NCBI GenBank assembly: GCA_025062195.1
Contig: JANXAS010000004.1
Coordinates: 32,525-96,524 of the forward strand
Length of the DNA: 64,000 nt
Direction of reading: 5' to 3'
Source of the DNA: Armatimonadota bacterium
GTDB taxonomy: Bacteria > Armatimonadota > Fervidibacteria > Fervidibacterales > Thermosaccharophagaceae
A program made the translations under genes and the position numbers. Under the pieces are notes generated by a model, which was given only the letters and a program-made list of their open reading frames with translations, ran no database searches and had not been told where the DNA came from. Of this stretch, positions 35,459 through 44,820 are shown piece by piece (position 1 is the stretch's first letter; each line of letters opens with the position of its first letter).

Positions 35459-36437
35459 AATTAACACCCCCTTCAAGGATCGCGAGTGCTGCTGCTCCAA
35501 GCACACCTGCATCATAGCGCAATTTGGCGTTGACTATCTCCAAGCCCTTTAAAGCTATATCAAGCACATATTTTGAGACGCGCTCACGCAATGGCTCAAG
35601 GAGCAACTTCTCCGGCGCTTCGGAGAGACCGCCGCCAATAATGACAATGCCCGGGTTGAGCAATGTGATAGCAATTCCAAGACCGTGAGCGAGGTGCTCA
35701 ACAGCCTCATCAACGACTACCATAGCAAGCTCATCACCATGAAGAGCAGCCTCAAAAACCTCTTTTGATGTGACGCTGCGCTTCGGGAGAGATGTCTTGA
35801 TGCTGCCAAGCTGTATCAACTCCGTTGCACGCCTGCCTATGCCAGTGCCGCTTGCAACTGCTTCAAGGCAGCCCAGCTTGCCACAACCGCATATTGGACC
35901 ATCCCTCACCACGATGATGTGTCCAATCTCGCCCGCAAAGTTGTTTTCGCCGCGCACAAGTTTACCATCGGAAATGATTGCGCCACCAATGCCAGTGCCA
36001 ATGTTCACATAAAGCACGTTCCTATGCCGTTTGGCTGCCCCAAACAATAGCTCTCCGAGCGCACCAGCATTTGCATCATTATCAAGCACAACAGGTAAGC
36101 CGAACTTTTCACGAAGCAGTTGCCGCAATGGGAAATCCTCCCAGCCAGAAACATGGTGCGACCGCATAATACGCCCGCCTTCATAATCCACTGGACCGCC
36201 AAAGCCAACCCCAACACAGCTTATGGGTATAGAACGCTCACTCGCCGTAGAGATAAGCTGCCCCAGCATATCTTCAATTTGCCTGTAACACGCGTTTGCT
36301 CCACCGGATGCATCTGTCGGACGACGAATCATGGCAAGCACTTCACCTGACGCCCTTACGATAGCTGCTGTTATGCGAGTATTGCCCACATCCAATCCAA
36401 TGACAGCCTTCACGACTGCATCGCCATGTCGGTGCAT
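35451..36437 (-). CDS. ROK family sugar kinase
   Basis: 328 residues. AVIGLDVGNTRITAAIV phosphate loop, VGFGGPVDYEGG, VVLDNDANAGALGELLFGAA, NIGTGIGGAI and zinc motif CGCGKLGCLEAV are intact, so an active kinase, probably glucokinase. Its 3' end overlaps the cupin-type phosphoglucose isomerase gene, which acts on the next step, supporting a hexose-to-fructose-6-phosphate operon. Second ROK paralogue in the window (other at 27356). ATG 36437 is preferred to earlier methionines because GGAGTGA is seven bases upstream. Confidence 0.88.
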   Translation of the reverse strand: MHRHGDAVVKAVIGLDVGNTRITAAIVRASGEVLAMIRRPTDASGGANACYRQIEDMLGQLISTASERSIPISCVGVGFGGPVDYEGGRIMRSHHVSGWEDFPLRQLLREKFGLPVVLDNDANAGALGELLFGAAKRHRNVLYVNIGTGIGGAIISDGKLVRGENNFAGEIGHIIVVRDGPICGCGKLGCLEAVASGTGIGRRATELIQLGSIKTSLPKRSVTSKEVFEAALHGDELAMVVVDEAVEHLAHGLGIAITLLNPGIVIIGGGLSEAPEKLLLEPLRERVSKYVLDIALKGLEIVNAKLRYDAGVLGAAALAILEGGVNCD

Positions 36438-36593
36438 GAGCATCACTCCAAACAACACAACGCCTTTATAACCAACTTGATGTAGTATCTTTCATGTGTT
36501 AACCATAATGCCATGTTGAGCTTGCTGAGCGTTGTGCGCAACAATGCGCATTGCATCTTTACTTCAATTGCAATTAGAGGGGGCAAACATAGG

Positions 36594-37667
36594 ATGCACT
36601 TATATGCTCTCATAGGCGCGATGTTCTCTTCGCCGTCCGTTATGTGGTTCAGTGATCCGAATGCCTTTGAGCTTCTAAGCGTGCGAAGGATTTGGGATGC
36701 AGCGCCACATAACGCATTTACAGACCTCGTCCTTTTCCGCGGTCGTTGGTATTGTGCCTTCCGTGAGGGACAGGCACATGTGAGCGATGATGGCAAGCTG
36801 CGCTTGCTTGCCTCGGATGATGGCGAGGGCTGGCACTCGGTGGCGCTGCTTGAATGGGCTGGTGGGGATTTGAGAGACCCCAAATTATCAATTTCAGCCG
36901 ATGGAAAGCTCGTGCTCAACTCTGCCGTCAGATTTGCATCTCCTATTAACGGTAAGTCATATCGCGAGTTTATGTGGGCGCTCTCACCCGACGGTTCTCC
37001 TTGGAAAGAATATGCACAGCGATTTTTGGGGCTGCGAGAATTGCGCCATCAATCGCTGACTTGGCTTTCAGAGGATGGACAGAGGTTTGTCGGTCCATAT
37101 GCATGTGTCAGCGGTGCGGGGACTTGGCGTTGGAGCATTACATGGCATGATGGATTTGGATATAGCATAGGCTATGGCGGAAAAGATTCAGCTGGATGCC
37201 TGTATCGCACAAGCGACGGCAAATCTTGGGAAGCTGTGGCGCATAACATATTCCCGGATGGGCGCGGCAATGAAGCATCCCTTGTCTTTGATGAAGATGG
37301 CACTGGCTATTGTTTGCTAAGGGATGGTGGAAAGACCGGCAAAGCGCATTTTGGCATCTCAAGTCCACCATACGATAAGTGGGAATGGAGGGACTTGGGG
37401 GTGAGGATAGGTGGACCAAAGCTTGCTCTACTTCCAAATGGGAGCTTCATCTGTGGAGTAAGGTTGTATGATGATGCGAGGACTTCAATCTGCGCCATCA
37501 ACATAACCGAGGGAAAGATGGCTGAGCTGCTGCGTCTGCCATCGGGCGGAGATACAAGCTATACGGGCATGGTATATCACAATGGTGTCCTGTGGGTGAG
37601 CTATTATTCATCGCACGAGGGCAAAAGCTCAATCTACCTTGCAAAAGTGCGTTTATCGGTGCGGTGA
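36594..37667 (+). CDS. Sialidase-like beta-propeller protein
   Basis: About 357 residues. Repeats such as TDLVLFRGRWYCAFREG, LRLLASDDGEGWHSVALL, DPKLSISADGKLVLNS, CLYRTSDGKSWEAVA, ASLVFDEDGTGYCLLRDGG and PKLALLPNGSFICGVRLYDD fit a BNR/sialidase-type six-bladed propeller. No signal peptide is convincing, though the start is uncertain: ATG 36594 follows AGAGGGGG at some distance and the track ORF starts at a weaker site at 36513. Catalytic residues of true sialidases cannot be confirmed by eye, so it may be an unrelated glycan-active or binding protein. UroD-like gene follows 54 bases later. Confidence 0.65.
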   Translation: MHLYALIGAMFSSPSVMWFSDPNAFELLSVRRIWDAAPHNAFTDLVLFRGRWYCAFREGQAHVSDDGKLRLLASDDGEGWHSVALLEWAGGDLRDPKLSISADGKLVLNSAVRFASPINGKSYREFMWALSPDGSPWKEYAQRFLGLRELRHQSLTWLSEDGQRFVGPYACVSGAGTWRWSITWHDGFGYSIGYGGKDSAGCLYRTSDGKSWEAVAHNIFPDGRGNEASLVFDEDGTGYCLLRDGGKTGKAHFGISSPPYDKWEWRDLGVRIGGPKLALLPNGSFICGVRLYDDARTSICAINITEGKMAELLRLPSGGDTSYTGMVYHNGVLWVSYYSSHEGKSSIYLAKVRLSVR

Positions 37668-37721
37668 TAGAATTAGTGTTCGTCCTTCGTATTGCTGTTG
37701 CCAAGTTGGGAGGGCATCATG

Positions 37722-38705
37722 ATGACTCCAAGGGAAAGGTTGATATGTGCGCTTACTGGTGGTGTGCCCGACATCGTCCCGCACCTTGAACTTGAATTTC
37801 AACTTTGCGAGGAAGTGTTTGGTCAGGAGCCATTGAGAGCACACCACATTGAGGGTATATGCGGGGCACGAAAGAAAGACATGCTGAAGCGCAATGCCGA
37901 GCTGTGGGTCAAAGTGGCTCACGAATTTGATTACAGTGTAATCACAGGTTTGCACTGGCTCCCGCTTGAGGAACAGATGGAGAGCTTTGAATATGTTCGT
38001 GAACTTGCCGGTGATACTTTCATGCTGAGCGCATTCGTTGACGGCACTTACGCGATACCAAATGGCAGCAATATGGTTGAGCAAGCCGTTTGGTTCATTG
38101 AGCGTGAGGAAGAAGCCCTTGAGGAAGCCGAGAGGATGATTGAACGCGCAGTTGATGTTGGGTTGCAGCTTATCAAAGCCGGCGCTGAAATAATTTTCAT
38201 GTGTGCTGACTATTGCTTCAACAGCGGTCCATTCTTATCCCCGAAGATGTTTCGCAAGTTTGTGACACCGTTCCTGAAAAGGCAAATTGATGCATTCAGG
38301 CAAGCAGGCGCATGGACAGTTAAGCACACAGACGGGAACATAATGCCAATTCTTGACCAATTGATTGATTGCCATCCGGACGCAATTCACTCGCTTGACC
38401 CACAAGCCGGCGTTGATATAAAGCTGGTGCGTCAGATTGTGGGCACGGGGATTTGCCTTATGGGGAATGTCAGGTGCTCGGCTGTCCACGCCGGCACAAA
38501 AGACGAGATAAAGCAGAGCGCATTGTATTGCCTGCTATATGGCGGTGTTCGCACTGGTGCATATGTGTATTGCACAAGCAATTGCATATTCAAGGGCGTG
38601 CCGGTTGAGAACTATAGATACATGCTTGAACTTCGCAAGCGCTACGGTTCGCTTGAGGCGTTAGAGGAGCTTGAGAGGGCATGGTTGGAATGCAAGGTGA
38701 ATTAA
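37722..38705 (+). CDS. Uroporphyrinogen decarboxylase family protein
   Basis: 327 residues of the UroD/MtaA superfamily: MTPRERLICALTGGVPD start, AGAEIIFMCADYCFNSGPFLSP, VKHTDGNIMPILDQLIDCHPDAIHSLDPQAGVDI and CLMGNVRCS. It shares more blocks with the protein at 29426 than with that at 48009. No RQAGRY-type uroporphyrinogen motif, so not HemE. GGGAGGG lies seven bases before ATG 37722 and four before ATG 37719. OsmC gene follows after 23 bases and is likely co-transcribed. Confidence 0.84.
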   Translation: MTPRERLICALTGGVPDIVPHLELEFQLCEEVFGQEPLRAHHIEGICGARKKDMLKRNAELWVKVAHEFDYSVITGLHWLPLEEQMESFEYVRELAGDTFMLSAFVDGTYAIPNGSNMVEQAVWFIEREEEALEEAERMIERAVDVGLQLIKAGAEIIFMCADYCFNSGPFLSPKMFRKFVTPFLKRQIDAFRQAGAWTVKHTDGNIMPILDQLIDCHPDAIHSLDPQAGVDIKLVRQIVGTGICLMGNVRCSAVHAGTKDEIKQSALYCLLYGGVRTGAYVYCTSNCIFKGVPVENYRYMLELRKRYGSLEALEELERAWLECKVN

Positions 38706-38728
38706 GCACAATCGGTGAGGTGAAGCGC

Positions 38729-39175
38729 ATGCCAGAAGGTCTTACAGCAATTAAGATTACGGTCAATGCCAAGTGGATTGAAAATAAGCACTATTCAGTT
38801 AGTGCCGATGGCAAGCCCGAAATTGATGTTGCAACACCATCTCGTTTTGGCGGCAGAGATGATTTGTGGTCCCCGCTTGACTTGCTTTTGGCATCGCTCA
38901 ATTCTTGCCTGCTATCAACATTTGTTGCTATGGCTGAGAGGATGAACGCGAGGTTCTCCTGTTATGAGAGCAAAGCCATCGGTGAACTTGAGCGTGTTGA
39001 GGGTGCACTCAGGTTCACAAGGATGCTTATCCAACCGATTATCACCGTTAATAGCGACTCCGATGTTGAGCCAGTCAGGCGAGCCATTGAAGCCGCAGGG
39101 AGATATTGCCCAGTAGCGCGCTCACTTAATGCTGAGGTCAAAGTTGAGCCGGAGATAAAGGTGTTAGGCTCCTAA
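38729..39175 (+). CDS. OsmC/Ohr family protein
   Basis: 148 residues of the OsmC-like peroxide-detoxification fold. The two redox cysteines are present in LNSCLLSTF and RYCPVARSL, spaced as in OsmC/YhfA relatives. These proteins reduce organic hydroperoxides or related electrophiles. GGTGAGGTGA before ATG 38729 decides the start; the track ORF begins within the upstream UroD-like gene. Confidence 0.88.
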   Translation: MPEGLTAIKITVNAKWIENKHYSVSADGKPEIDVATPSRFGGRDDLWSPLDLLLASLNSCLLSTFVAMAERMNARFSCYESKAIGELERVEGALRFTRMLIQPIITVNSDSDVEPVRRAIEAAGRYCPVARSLNAEVKVEPEIKVLGS

Positions 39176-39269
39176 TCAACGGGTCTGACACTGAGCTGTG
39201 TGGTATGCTGTAAAAGCTGAATTGGAATGCGCCCGTTTAACACCCATCGCTGTGATGAGGTGATATGCA

Positions 39270-40046
39270 TTGCCGTCGGAGCCAACTGTGCAAATTGTTG
39301 CCGGAAATGAGGGTTGCAGGCTCGCCGCTGAAACGAAATCGGTGGCAATAGTCGTGGATGCGATGCGCATGAGCGCAATGATATGCGCCCTCTTACACTC
39401 CGGTGTCAAAAAAGTGCATGTGGTTAGGAGAGTCTCGGAGGCAAGAACACTCGTAAGGCATCTTGATGGGGCTTTGCTCGTTGGTGAGCGCAAGGGTGTG
39501 AAGCCGAAAGGCTTTGACCTGTCCAACAGCCCAACAGAGGCATTAAGCTCGCGCATCAACATGAACACTGCGGTGCTTACCACAACGACTGGTGCGCAGC
39601 GCTTGCACGAGGTTTTGGGTGCGTTAGCTATATTTGTTGGAACATCTGTGAACGCCTCATCAGTCGCTGCAGCCGCTGAGGCTGTGGCGAGGAAGAATGA
39701 CTGCAATGTGGTCATCATACCTGCGGGGCGTTCGGACAACCCAATGCTGCCATCGGACGAAGATTGGTATGCAAGTGCAGTTATAGCTTCTCACATGAGC
39801 ATCGGCATATGCGATGGGCAAAAGGATTTAGTCATGGTGATGTGGGATGAGATACAAAGGCACGGCTTGAAAAATATCTTTGCCGAGTCGTTGCACGGAC
39901 AGCAACTTATATCCCTGGGTTTGAAGGAGGATGTTGAATTCTGCGCTCAAATCAATATATTGAACGAGGTGCCGCATGTTGAGAAGGTTTGCGAGTTCGG
40001 GATCGGTATTCGCAGCGTTCTCGTCAGTGAATACTGTTGGAGATGA
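39270..40046 (+). CDS. 2-phosphosulfolactate phosphatase family protein (ComB)
   Basis: 258 residues. IVVDAMRMSAMICALLHSG and LLVGERKGVKPKGFDLSNSPTE are the metal- and substrate-binding blocks of ComB, which dephosphorylates 2-phospho-3-sulfolactate on the way to coenzyme M or sulfolactate. No ComA, ComC or coenzyme M genes nearby, and many bacteria hold ComB-like proteins of unknown role, so I do not assign the pathway. TTG 39270 lies eight bases after GATGAGGTGAT; the nearer ATG at 39265 is in another frame that stops. NFACT gene begins three bases after its stop. Confidence 0.83.
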   Translation: MPSEPTVQIVAGNEGCRLAAETKSVAIVVDAMRMSAMICALLHSGVKKVHVVRRVSEARTLVRHLDGALLVGERKGVKPKGFDLSNSPTEALSSRINMNTAVLTTTTGAQRLHEVLGALAIFVGTSVNASSVAAAAEAVARKNDCNVVIIPAGRSDNPMLPSDEDWYASAVIASHMSIGICDGQKDLVMVMWDEIQRHGLKNIFAESLHGQQLISLGLKEDVEFCAQINILNEVPHVEKVCEFGIGIRSVLVSEYCWR

Positions 40047-40049
40047 TCG

Positions 40050-41828
40050 GTGAATAATATGCCCATCAAATCCGACCTGCGATTTGATAGCATGCTCTTA
40101 AGCGCCATTTGCGCTGAGGCAAAGGAAAAGATCGTCAATGGGCGCGCTGTGCAGGTTAGGCAGATTGGAGAGTATGAAATCTTGATGAAGATAACTGGGG
40201 CAACTGGCACAAGCTGGCTTCTCATATCAGCGCATCCAAAGTATGCGCATTTGAATATTTGCTCCACAGCACCACAGCATGCTGAGAGATGGCACTCCTC
40301 TTTCCTCTTCGCGATGCAAAGATGTGTTGAGGGCGCTAAAGTGCGAGCAATTGAGCAGCTTGATTTTGATAGGCTCGTCAGGATTGAGTTTATCGGCAGG
40401 AACGAGATTGGAGATGCGGTTAGGTTTTACCTGATGGTTGAGCTGATGGGCAAACACAGCAACATTGTCCTCGTTAATGAGGAGGGTAGAATAATTGATG
40501 CGCTGAAGCGGTTGCCATCAAGCATTAACCGATACCGAGAGGTGCTCCCAGGGAGGGTTTACATTCGCCCACCATCGCACGGGTGCATCAACCCGATCCT
40601 CGCTGACCAAGAGAAGATTGAAAGGGCATTGCAAGCCGCCAGTCGGGAGATGACACTGCGCCAATGGCTTCAGACAACATTTCACGGTATGAGCGATGTG
40701 CTCTCCTCCGAATTGCTATTTAAAGCCGGGGCAAACGGCGATGAGCAAGTCGGCTCAATTAGCTCGGAGCAAATTGAAGGCATACTTAACGCTCTCTTTT
40801 GGCTGCAGCGGATTGTGGCATACGGGCAATTTAATCCGGTCTGCATCCGCTTTTCTGGGAGCGACAAGTTAATTGGCTGCTATCCGATTGAGCTTGGACA
40901 CCTGCTGGCATCAGACGCATCTGAAAATATAATCCAAGAGCAATGTCATTCGCTTTGCGAGTGCATCTCAAGGTGGATTGGGCAAAGACGCTTTAGCGAT
41001 GAATTTGAGCAACTAAAAAGGAGCATACAAAGCAGACTTGAAAGAGCGTTGCGAAAGCTTGATGAGCGCATATGTTCTCTTCAAGCGCAGCTTGAAGAGG
41101 CTCAACTTGCTGAGGAGTGGCGCGTGAAAGGCGAATTGCTGCTCTCGCACGCACACGAAATTGAAGCGGGCACAACCGAGGTCACATTGGATGATTACCG
41201 CGGTGGCAAAGTCAAAATACAGCTTGAGCCGAAGCTATCACCAATTGAGAATGCGCAGCGCTACTTCGCCAAATACAGGCACTTAAAAGGGGCTCGCTTG
41301 CACCTTTCCGAAGTGATAGCGAATCTTACGGCGCTGGCTGAAAAGCTGAGGATGCTGCTAAAGCGACTTGAGGGCGCTCAGGACATGAGTGCGCTGGAAG
41401 AAATACGCAAGGGTGCTGAGCAACTTGGATTGGCAAAAGACAGCAAGGTATTGCCATCGGCTGATAGTGGCGTGGCAGATAAGCTTTTGAGGTTCACCGT
41501 TGCCGATGGGTTTGAGCTTTTTGTTGGCAGGAGCGAGCATGAGAATATGGAACTCATAACGAGGGTAGCAAAGCCGGATGATCTTTGGATGCATGTTCGC
41601 GGCGCGAGTGGCGCTCACGGCATATTGCGCAGGCATAGCCGCGCATCTGAATTCACTCAAAGGGCGATTGAAGAGGCTGCACGCATAGTCGCAATGCGCA
41701 GCAAGTGCAAAGGGAAAGTGGCTGTTGATTACACATTGGCAAAATATGTTCGCCCAATCAAGGGTAAGCAGGGTAAGGTGACTTACACGAACCACAGGAC
41801 TGTGGTAGTAAATGTTGATGCGCAATGA
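40050..41828 (+). CDS. rqcH: NFACT family protein, RqcH/Rqc2 homologue
   Basis: Ribosome quality-control factor that binds obstructed 50S-peptidyl-tRNA and directs alanine tailing; also called fibronectin-binding protein A. 592 residues with NFACT-N (HPKYAHLNICS, LMVELMGKHSNIVLVNEEGRI), a DR pair at about 107-108 equivalent to the residues needed for tailing, two long coiled-coil helices (EFEQLKRSIQSRLERALRKL), and NFACT-R (FELFVGRSEHENMELITRVAKPDDLWMHVRGASGAH). The NFACT-C domain of eukaryotes is absent as expected. GTG 40050 has GGAG at seven bases; ATG 40059 is the alternative. Confidence 0.9.
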   Translation: MNNMPIKSDLRFDSMLLSAICAEAKEKIVNGRAVQVRQIGEYEILMKITGATGTSWLLISAHPKYAHLNICSTAPQHAERWHSSFLFAMQRCVEGAKVRAIEQLDFDRLVRIEFIGRNEIGDAVRFYLMVELMGKHSNIVLVNEEGRIIDALKRLPSSINRYREVLPGRVYIRPPSHGCINPILADQEKIERALQAASREMTLRQWLQTTFHGMSDVLSSELLFKAGANGDEQVGSISSEQIEGILNALFWLQRIVAYGQFNPVCIRFSGSDKLIGCYPIELGHLLASDASENIIQEQCHSLCECISRWIGQRRFSDEFEQLKRSIQSRLERALRKLDERICSLQAQLEEAQLAEEWRVKGELLLSHAHEIEAGTTEVTLDDYRGGKVKIQLEPKLSPIENAQRYFAKYRHLKGARLHLSEVIANLTALAEKLRMLLKRLEGAQDMSALEEIRKGAEQLGLAKDSKVLPSADSGVADKLLRFTVADGFELFVGRSEHENMELITRVAKPDDLWMHVRGASGAHGILRRHSRASEFTQRAIEEAARIVAMRSKCKGKVAVDYTLAKYVRPIKGKQGKVTYTNHRTVVVNVDAQ

Positions 41829-42510
41829 GACTGCAATGAAGCACATTGCGGCTTTCTTTGATGTTGATGGGACGATAAGCGATACGACGGTTGTTCATGC
41901 GCTCATCAAATTTAAGCTGCGTGAGGCAGGTTGGCGCAAATGGCTCTGGCTGTGCAAGCTGCCGATGCGCCTTCTTTGGTGGGCTTTGATTGACCTCGCA
42001 AGCAGAGAGGCTTTCAACCGCTCATTCTATGCGAGTTACTCAAACATCCATGTTGATGAGCTCTCATCATTTGCGAGCGAATACTTTGAATCATTTTGGG
42101 TGCGAAGGCTTTACCTTGAAGCGATTGAACGGATTGAATGGCACAGGCGCAACGGGCATCGCATAGTCATTCTCACCGGCGGCATTAACCTGCTCGTCAA
42201 GCCGCTCGCCGATTTTTTGAAGGTTGACGATGTGATTGCAGCTGAGCTTGAAGTTCATAGCGGGCGCTTCACTGGCAGGTTAAATACGCCGCCATTGGGG
42301 GGGAGCGGTAAACTCAAGGTGCTTCAAAACTATGCAGACTCCTCAGGCGTTGAACTTTCAATGAGCTACGCATACGCTGACAGTTACTCTGATAGGTTTG
42401 TGCTTGAACGAGTTGGGCATCCAGTCGCCGTCAATCCAGACCTGCGCTTAAAGCTGCTCGCAAATAGACGGGGGTGGCGAATTGAGCGGTGGAAGACTAA
42501 ACTCCGCTGA
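41812..42510 (+). CDS. HAD-IB family phosphatase
   Basis: 232 residues at most. Motif I FFDVDGTISDTT, motif II VILTGGINLLV, a conserved lysine in GSGKLKVL and motif IV SYAYADSYSDRFVLE place it in the SerB/PSPase-like HAD subfamily IB, usually small phosphomonoesterases or 1-acylglycerol phosphatase-type proteins. The ATG at 41812 overlaps the NFACT stop by 17 bases; ATG 41818 and ATG 41836 are also possible since no strong ribosome site decides. Confidence 0.85.
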   Translation: MLMRNETAMKHIAAFFDVDGTISDTTVVHALIKFKLREAGWRKWLWLCKLPMRLLWWALIDLASREAFNRSFYASYSNIHVDELSSFASEYFESFWVRRLYLEAIERIEWHRRNGHRIVILTGGINLLVKPLADFLKVDDVIAAELEVHSGRFTGRLNTPPLGGSGKLKVLQNYADSSGVELSMSYAYADSYSDRFVLERVGHPVAVNPDLRLKLLANRRGWRIERWKTKLR

Positions 42511-42564
42511 GAGCGCAACGAACTGGAATGCGCCTTGCAAGCTCTTGACTGTGAGGTGGTTGGC

Positions 42565-43998
42565 ATGGCGAACAAGTTTCACAAATTTACGAGGCGAAAA
42601 TTCATCGGCGGCACATTTGGGCTCACACTTTTAGGGGCATTCAAAAGCCATCCATTTGCTCGTGAGCGCCGCCCAAACATTCTCTTCATCATGTCAGATG
42701 ACCATGCAAACCATGCTCTCAGTTGCTATGGGAGCAGGATCGTAGAGACACCAAACATTGACAGGCTTGCACGAGAGGGGATGCTCTTCCGTAACTGCTT
42801 TGTGACTAATTCGCTATGCGCCCCATCCAGAGCGAGTATACTGACGGGAAAATATGCGCATGTTCATGGCGTCAAGGACAACTCCACACGCTTTGATCCA
42901 ACGCAACACACATTTATCAAGCTGCTTCACAGAGCCGGCTATGTCACAGCCGTCATTGGGAAATGGCACCTTCACAGTGAGCCAACCGGCTTTGATTATT
43001 GGTGCGTTCTGCCGGGGCAAGGGGAATATGTCAATCCGACATTCATTGAGATGAAAAAGAGGAGCAAAGTTGAGGGCTATGCTACCGACATCATAACGAA
43101 GATGTGCATCAGTTGGCTGAGGCAATGGAGCGAGAACATGGGTGATAAACCGTTCTGCCTGCTTTGCCACCACAAGGCGCCACATCGCCCATGGACGCCA
43201 CCACAGCGCCATATGAAGCTGTATGCCGATATTGAGATTCCAGAGCCACCGACATTTGACGACGATTACTCAAACAGGGCAAGCGCTGCCGCCCATGCCG
43301 ATATGCGCATCGCTGACATGCCAGACTATGCTAAAGAGCTAAAGCCGGAAATGACACCAAAAGAGCGCAAGCGCTATAACTACCAACGCTTCATCAAGGA
43401 TTACTTGAGGTGTGTTGTAGCTGTGGATGAGGGTGTAGGTGAGCTTTTAAGAGAGCTTGAGCAGCTCGGCGTTATTGATGATACAGTCATCATATACACA
43501 TCCGACAACGGTTTCTTCCTCGGCGATCACGGTTGGTATGACAAGCGCTTCATGTATGAGCAGTCAATAAGAGTGCCTTTGATTGTGCGTTATCCAAGAG
43601 AGGTTAAAGCTGGCTCAACGGACGAACACATTGTGCTCAATGTTGATTTCGCCCCCACATTGCTTGACATAGCTGGCGTTGAGATACCAGGTGATGTCCA
43701 AGGGCGCAGCTTAAAGAGCATCCTGTTCGGAAAGCCAGTTAATGACTGGCGCACTGCAATGTATTATCGCTACTACGAGTATCCAAAGCCGCATCGTGTC
43801 CTTCCGCATTATGGGGTCCGCACAGAACGATACAAACTTATTCACTACCCAACAACTGGCGAATGGGAATTGTTTGATCTGCATCAGGACCAACATGAGA
43901 TGCGCAACATCTATGGTGAGCCAACATATTCCGGGGTGGCGATGGAACTTAAGGAACTGCTTCACAGGCTCGCAGGCGAGCTTGGTGATACCCTTTAA
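42565..43998 (+). CDS. Tat-exported sulfatase
   Basis: Type I formylglycine sulfatase, 477 residues. The modified cysteine is C85 in CAPSRASILTGKYAHVHGV (CxPSR), metal ligands include the DD of MSDDHANH and DNGFFLGDHGWYDKRFMYEQS. An N-terminal twin-arginine signal TRRKFIGG directs export. Substrate is likely a sulfated polysaccharide ester, but the window has no formylglycine-generating enzyme. ATG 42565 follows GTGAGGTGG, and the track adds ten upstream residues. Downstream of an HAD gene, 54 bases away. Confidence 0.9.
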   Translation: MANKFHKFTRRKFIGGTFGLTLLGAFKSHPFARERRPNILFIMSDDHANHALSCYGSRIVETPNIDRLAREGMLFRNCFVTNSLCAPSRASILTGKYAHVHGVKDNSTRFDPTQHTFIKLLHRAGYVTAVIGKWHLHSEPTGFDYWCVLPGQGEYVNPTFIEMKKRSKVEGYATDIITKMCISWLRQWSENMGDKPFCLLCHHKAPHRPWTPPQRHMKLYADIEIPEPPTFDDDYSNRASAAAHADMRIADMPDYAKELKPEMTPKERKRYNYQRFIKDYLRCVVAVDEGVGELLRELEQLGVIDDTVIIYTSDNGFFLGDHGWYDKRFMYEQSIRVPLIVRYPREVKAGSTDEHIVLNVDFAPTLLDIAGVEIPGDVQGRSLKSILFGKPVNDWRTAMYYRYYEYPKPHRVLPHYGVRTERYKLIHYPTTGEWELFDLHQDQHEMRNIYGEPTYSGVAMELKELLHRLAGELGDTL

Positions 43999-44044
43999 TC
44001 GGTGCGAAGCACTGTGAATTTATGAGGAACGGAGGCGATGAAAG

Positions 44045-44770
44045 ATGAGGCGCAACTTCAAACGGCTGGCTATCGGCATAACCCTTTTTCTCCTAATGCC
44101 TTTGGCGATTTGCTTCTGCTTGAGCGGTGTGGAGTCGGAGGATGAGCTGAAACGCTCAGCCGAAAGGATGGCAGAGGTTGCAAGGACAACATTTGCCCCA
44201 GTTTACCCGGCGCTGGCAAAGCAGATAGTTGAAGATACAGGGGTCAAGGAAGGGATATGCGTTGAGCTTGGCTGCGGTCCCGGTTCACTTGGATTAGCTC
44301 TTGTAAAGATAACGAGATTGAGAGTTTATGCAATAGACATCAACCCATACGCTGTTGCGATAGCCCAAAGGAATGCTGTTGAGAGCGGTTTGAGTGAGCG
44401 CTTTTACCCAATGTTAGGTGATGCGCTCAACCTACCTTTTAAAAATGACTTTGCCGACTTGATTGTCAGCAGGGGTATGATACCGTTCGTTGAGGACAAG
44501 GCTGCTGTTTTCAAAGAAGCGTTTAGGGTGCTGAGGAAGGGCGGCGTTGCATATATCGGTGGTGGCTTTTCAAGGATGCTTGATGAGCGAACTGTTTCAG
44601 AGATAGTGCGCAAGAGCATTTGGGCTGACCCTGCAAAACTCCCAATAAGGCGCATCACAAAGGAGCAATGGGAGAAGCACTTGAAGGATGCCGGCATACG
44701 AAACTATCGCGTCATTGAAGACCGCTATCAATCAGGCTCATATGGCACTTGGGTGATGTTCAAGAAATAA
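44045..44770 (+). CDS. Membrane-anchored class I SAM-dependent methyltransferase
   Basis: 241 residues. After a positively charged start, LAIGITLFLLMPLAICFCLSG is a signal anchor or signal peptide with a Cys near its end. Then comes a complete Rossmann methyltransferase: motif I VELGCGPGSLGLAL (73-86), motif II YAIDINPYAVAIAQRNA, motif IV FADLIVSRGMIPFVED and post-motif LRKGGVAYIGGGFSRM. Most such enzymes are cytosolic because SAM is. ATG 44045 is preceded by GGAGGCGATGAAAG. The gene starts 46 bases after the sulfatase and is followed by DUF364. Confidence 0.82.
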   Translation: MRRNFKRLAIGITLFLLMPLAICFCLSGVESEDELKRSAERMAEVARTTFAPVYPALAKQIVEDTGVKEGICVELGCGPGSLGLALVKITRLRVYAIDINPYAVAIAQRNAVESGLSERFYPMLGDALNLPFKNDFADLIVSRGMIPFVEDKAAVFKEAFRVLRKGGVAYIGGGFSRMLDERTVSEIVRKSIWADPAKLPIRRITKEQWEKHLKDAGIRNYRVIEDRYQSGSYGTWVMFKK

Positions 44771-44820
44771 GGACAAATCCACAAATTTGCAGGAAAAGCG
44801 CCCGAGGGGTGGGGTGGTTT

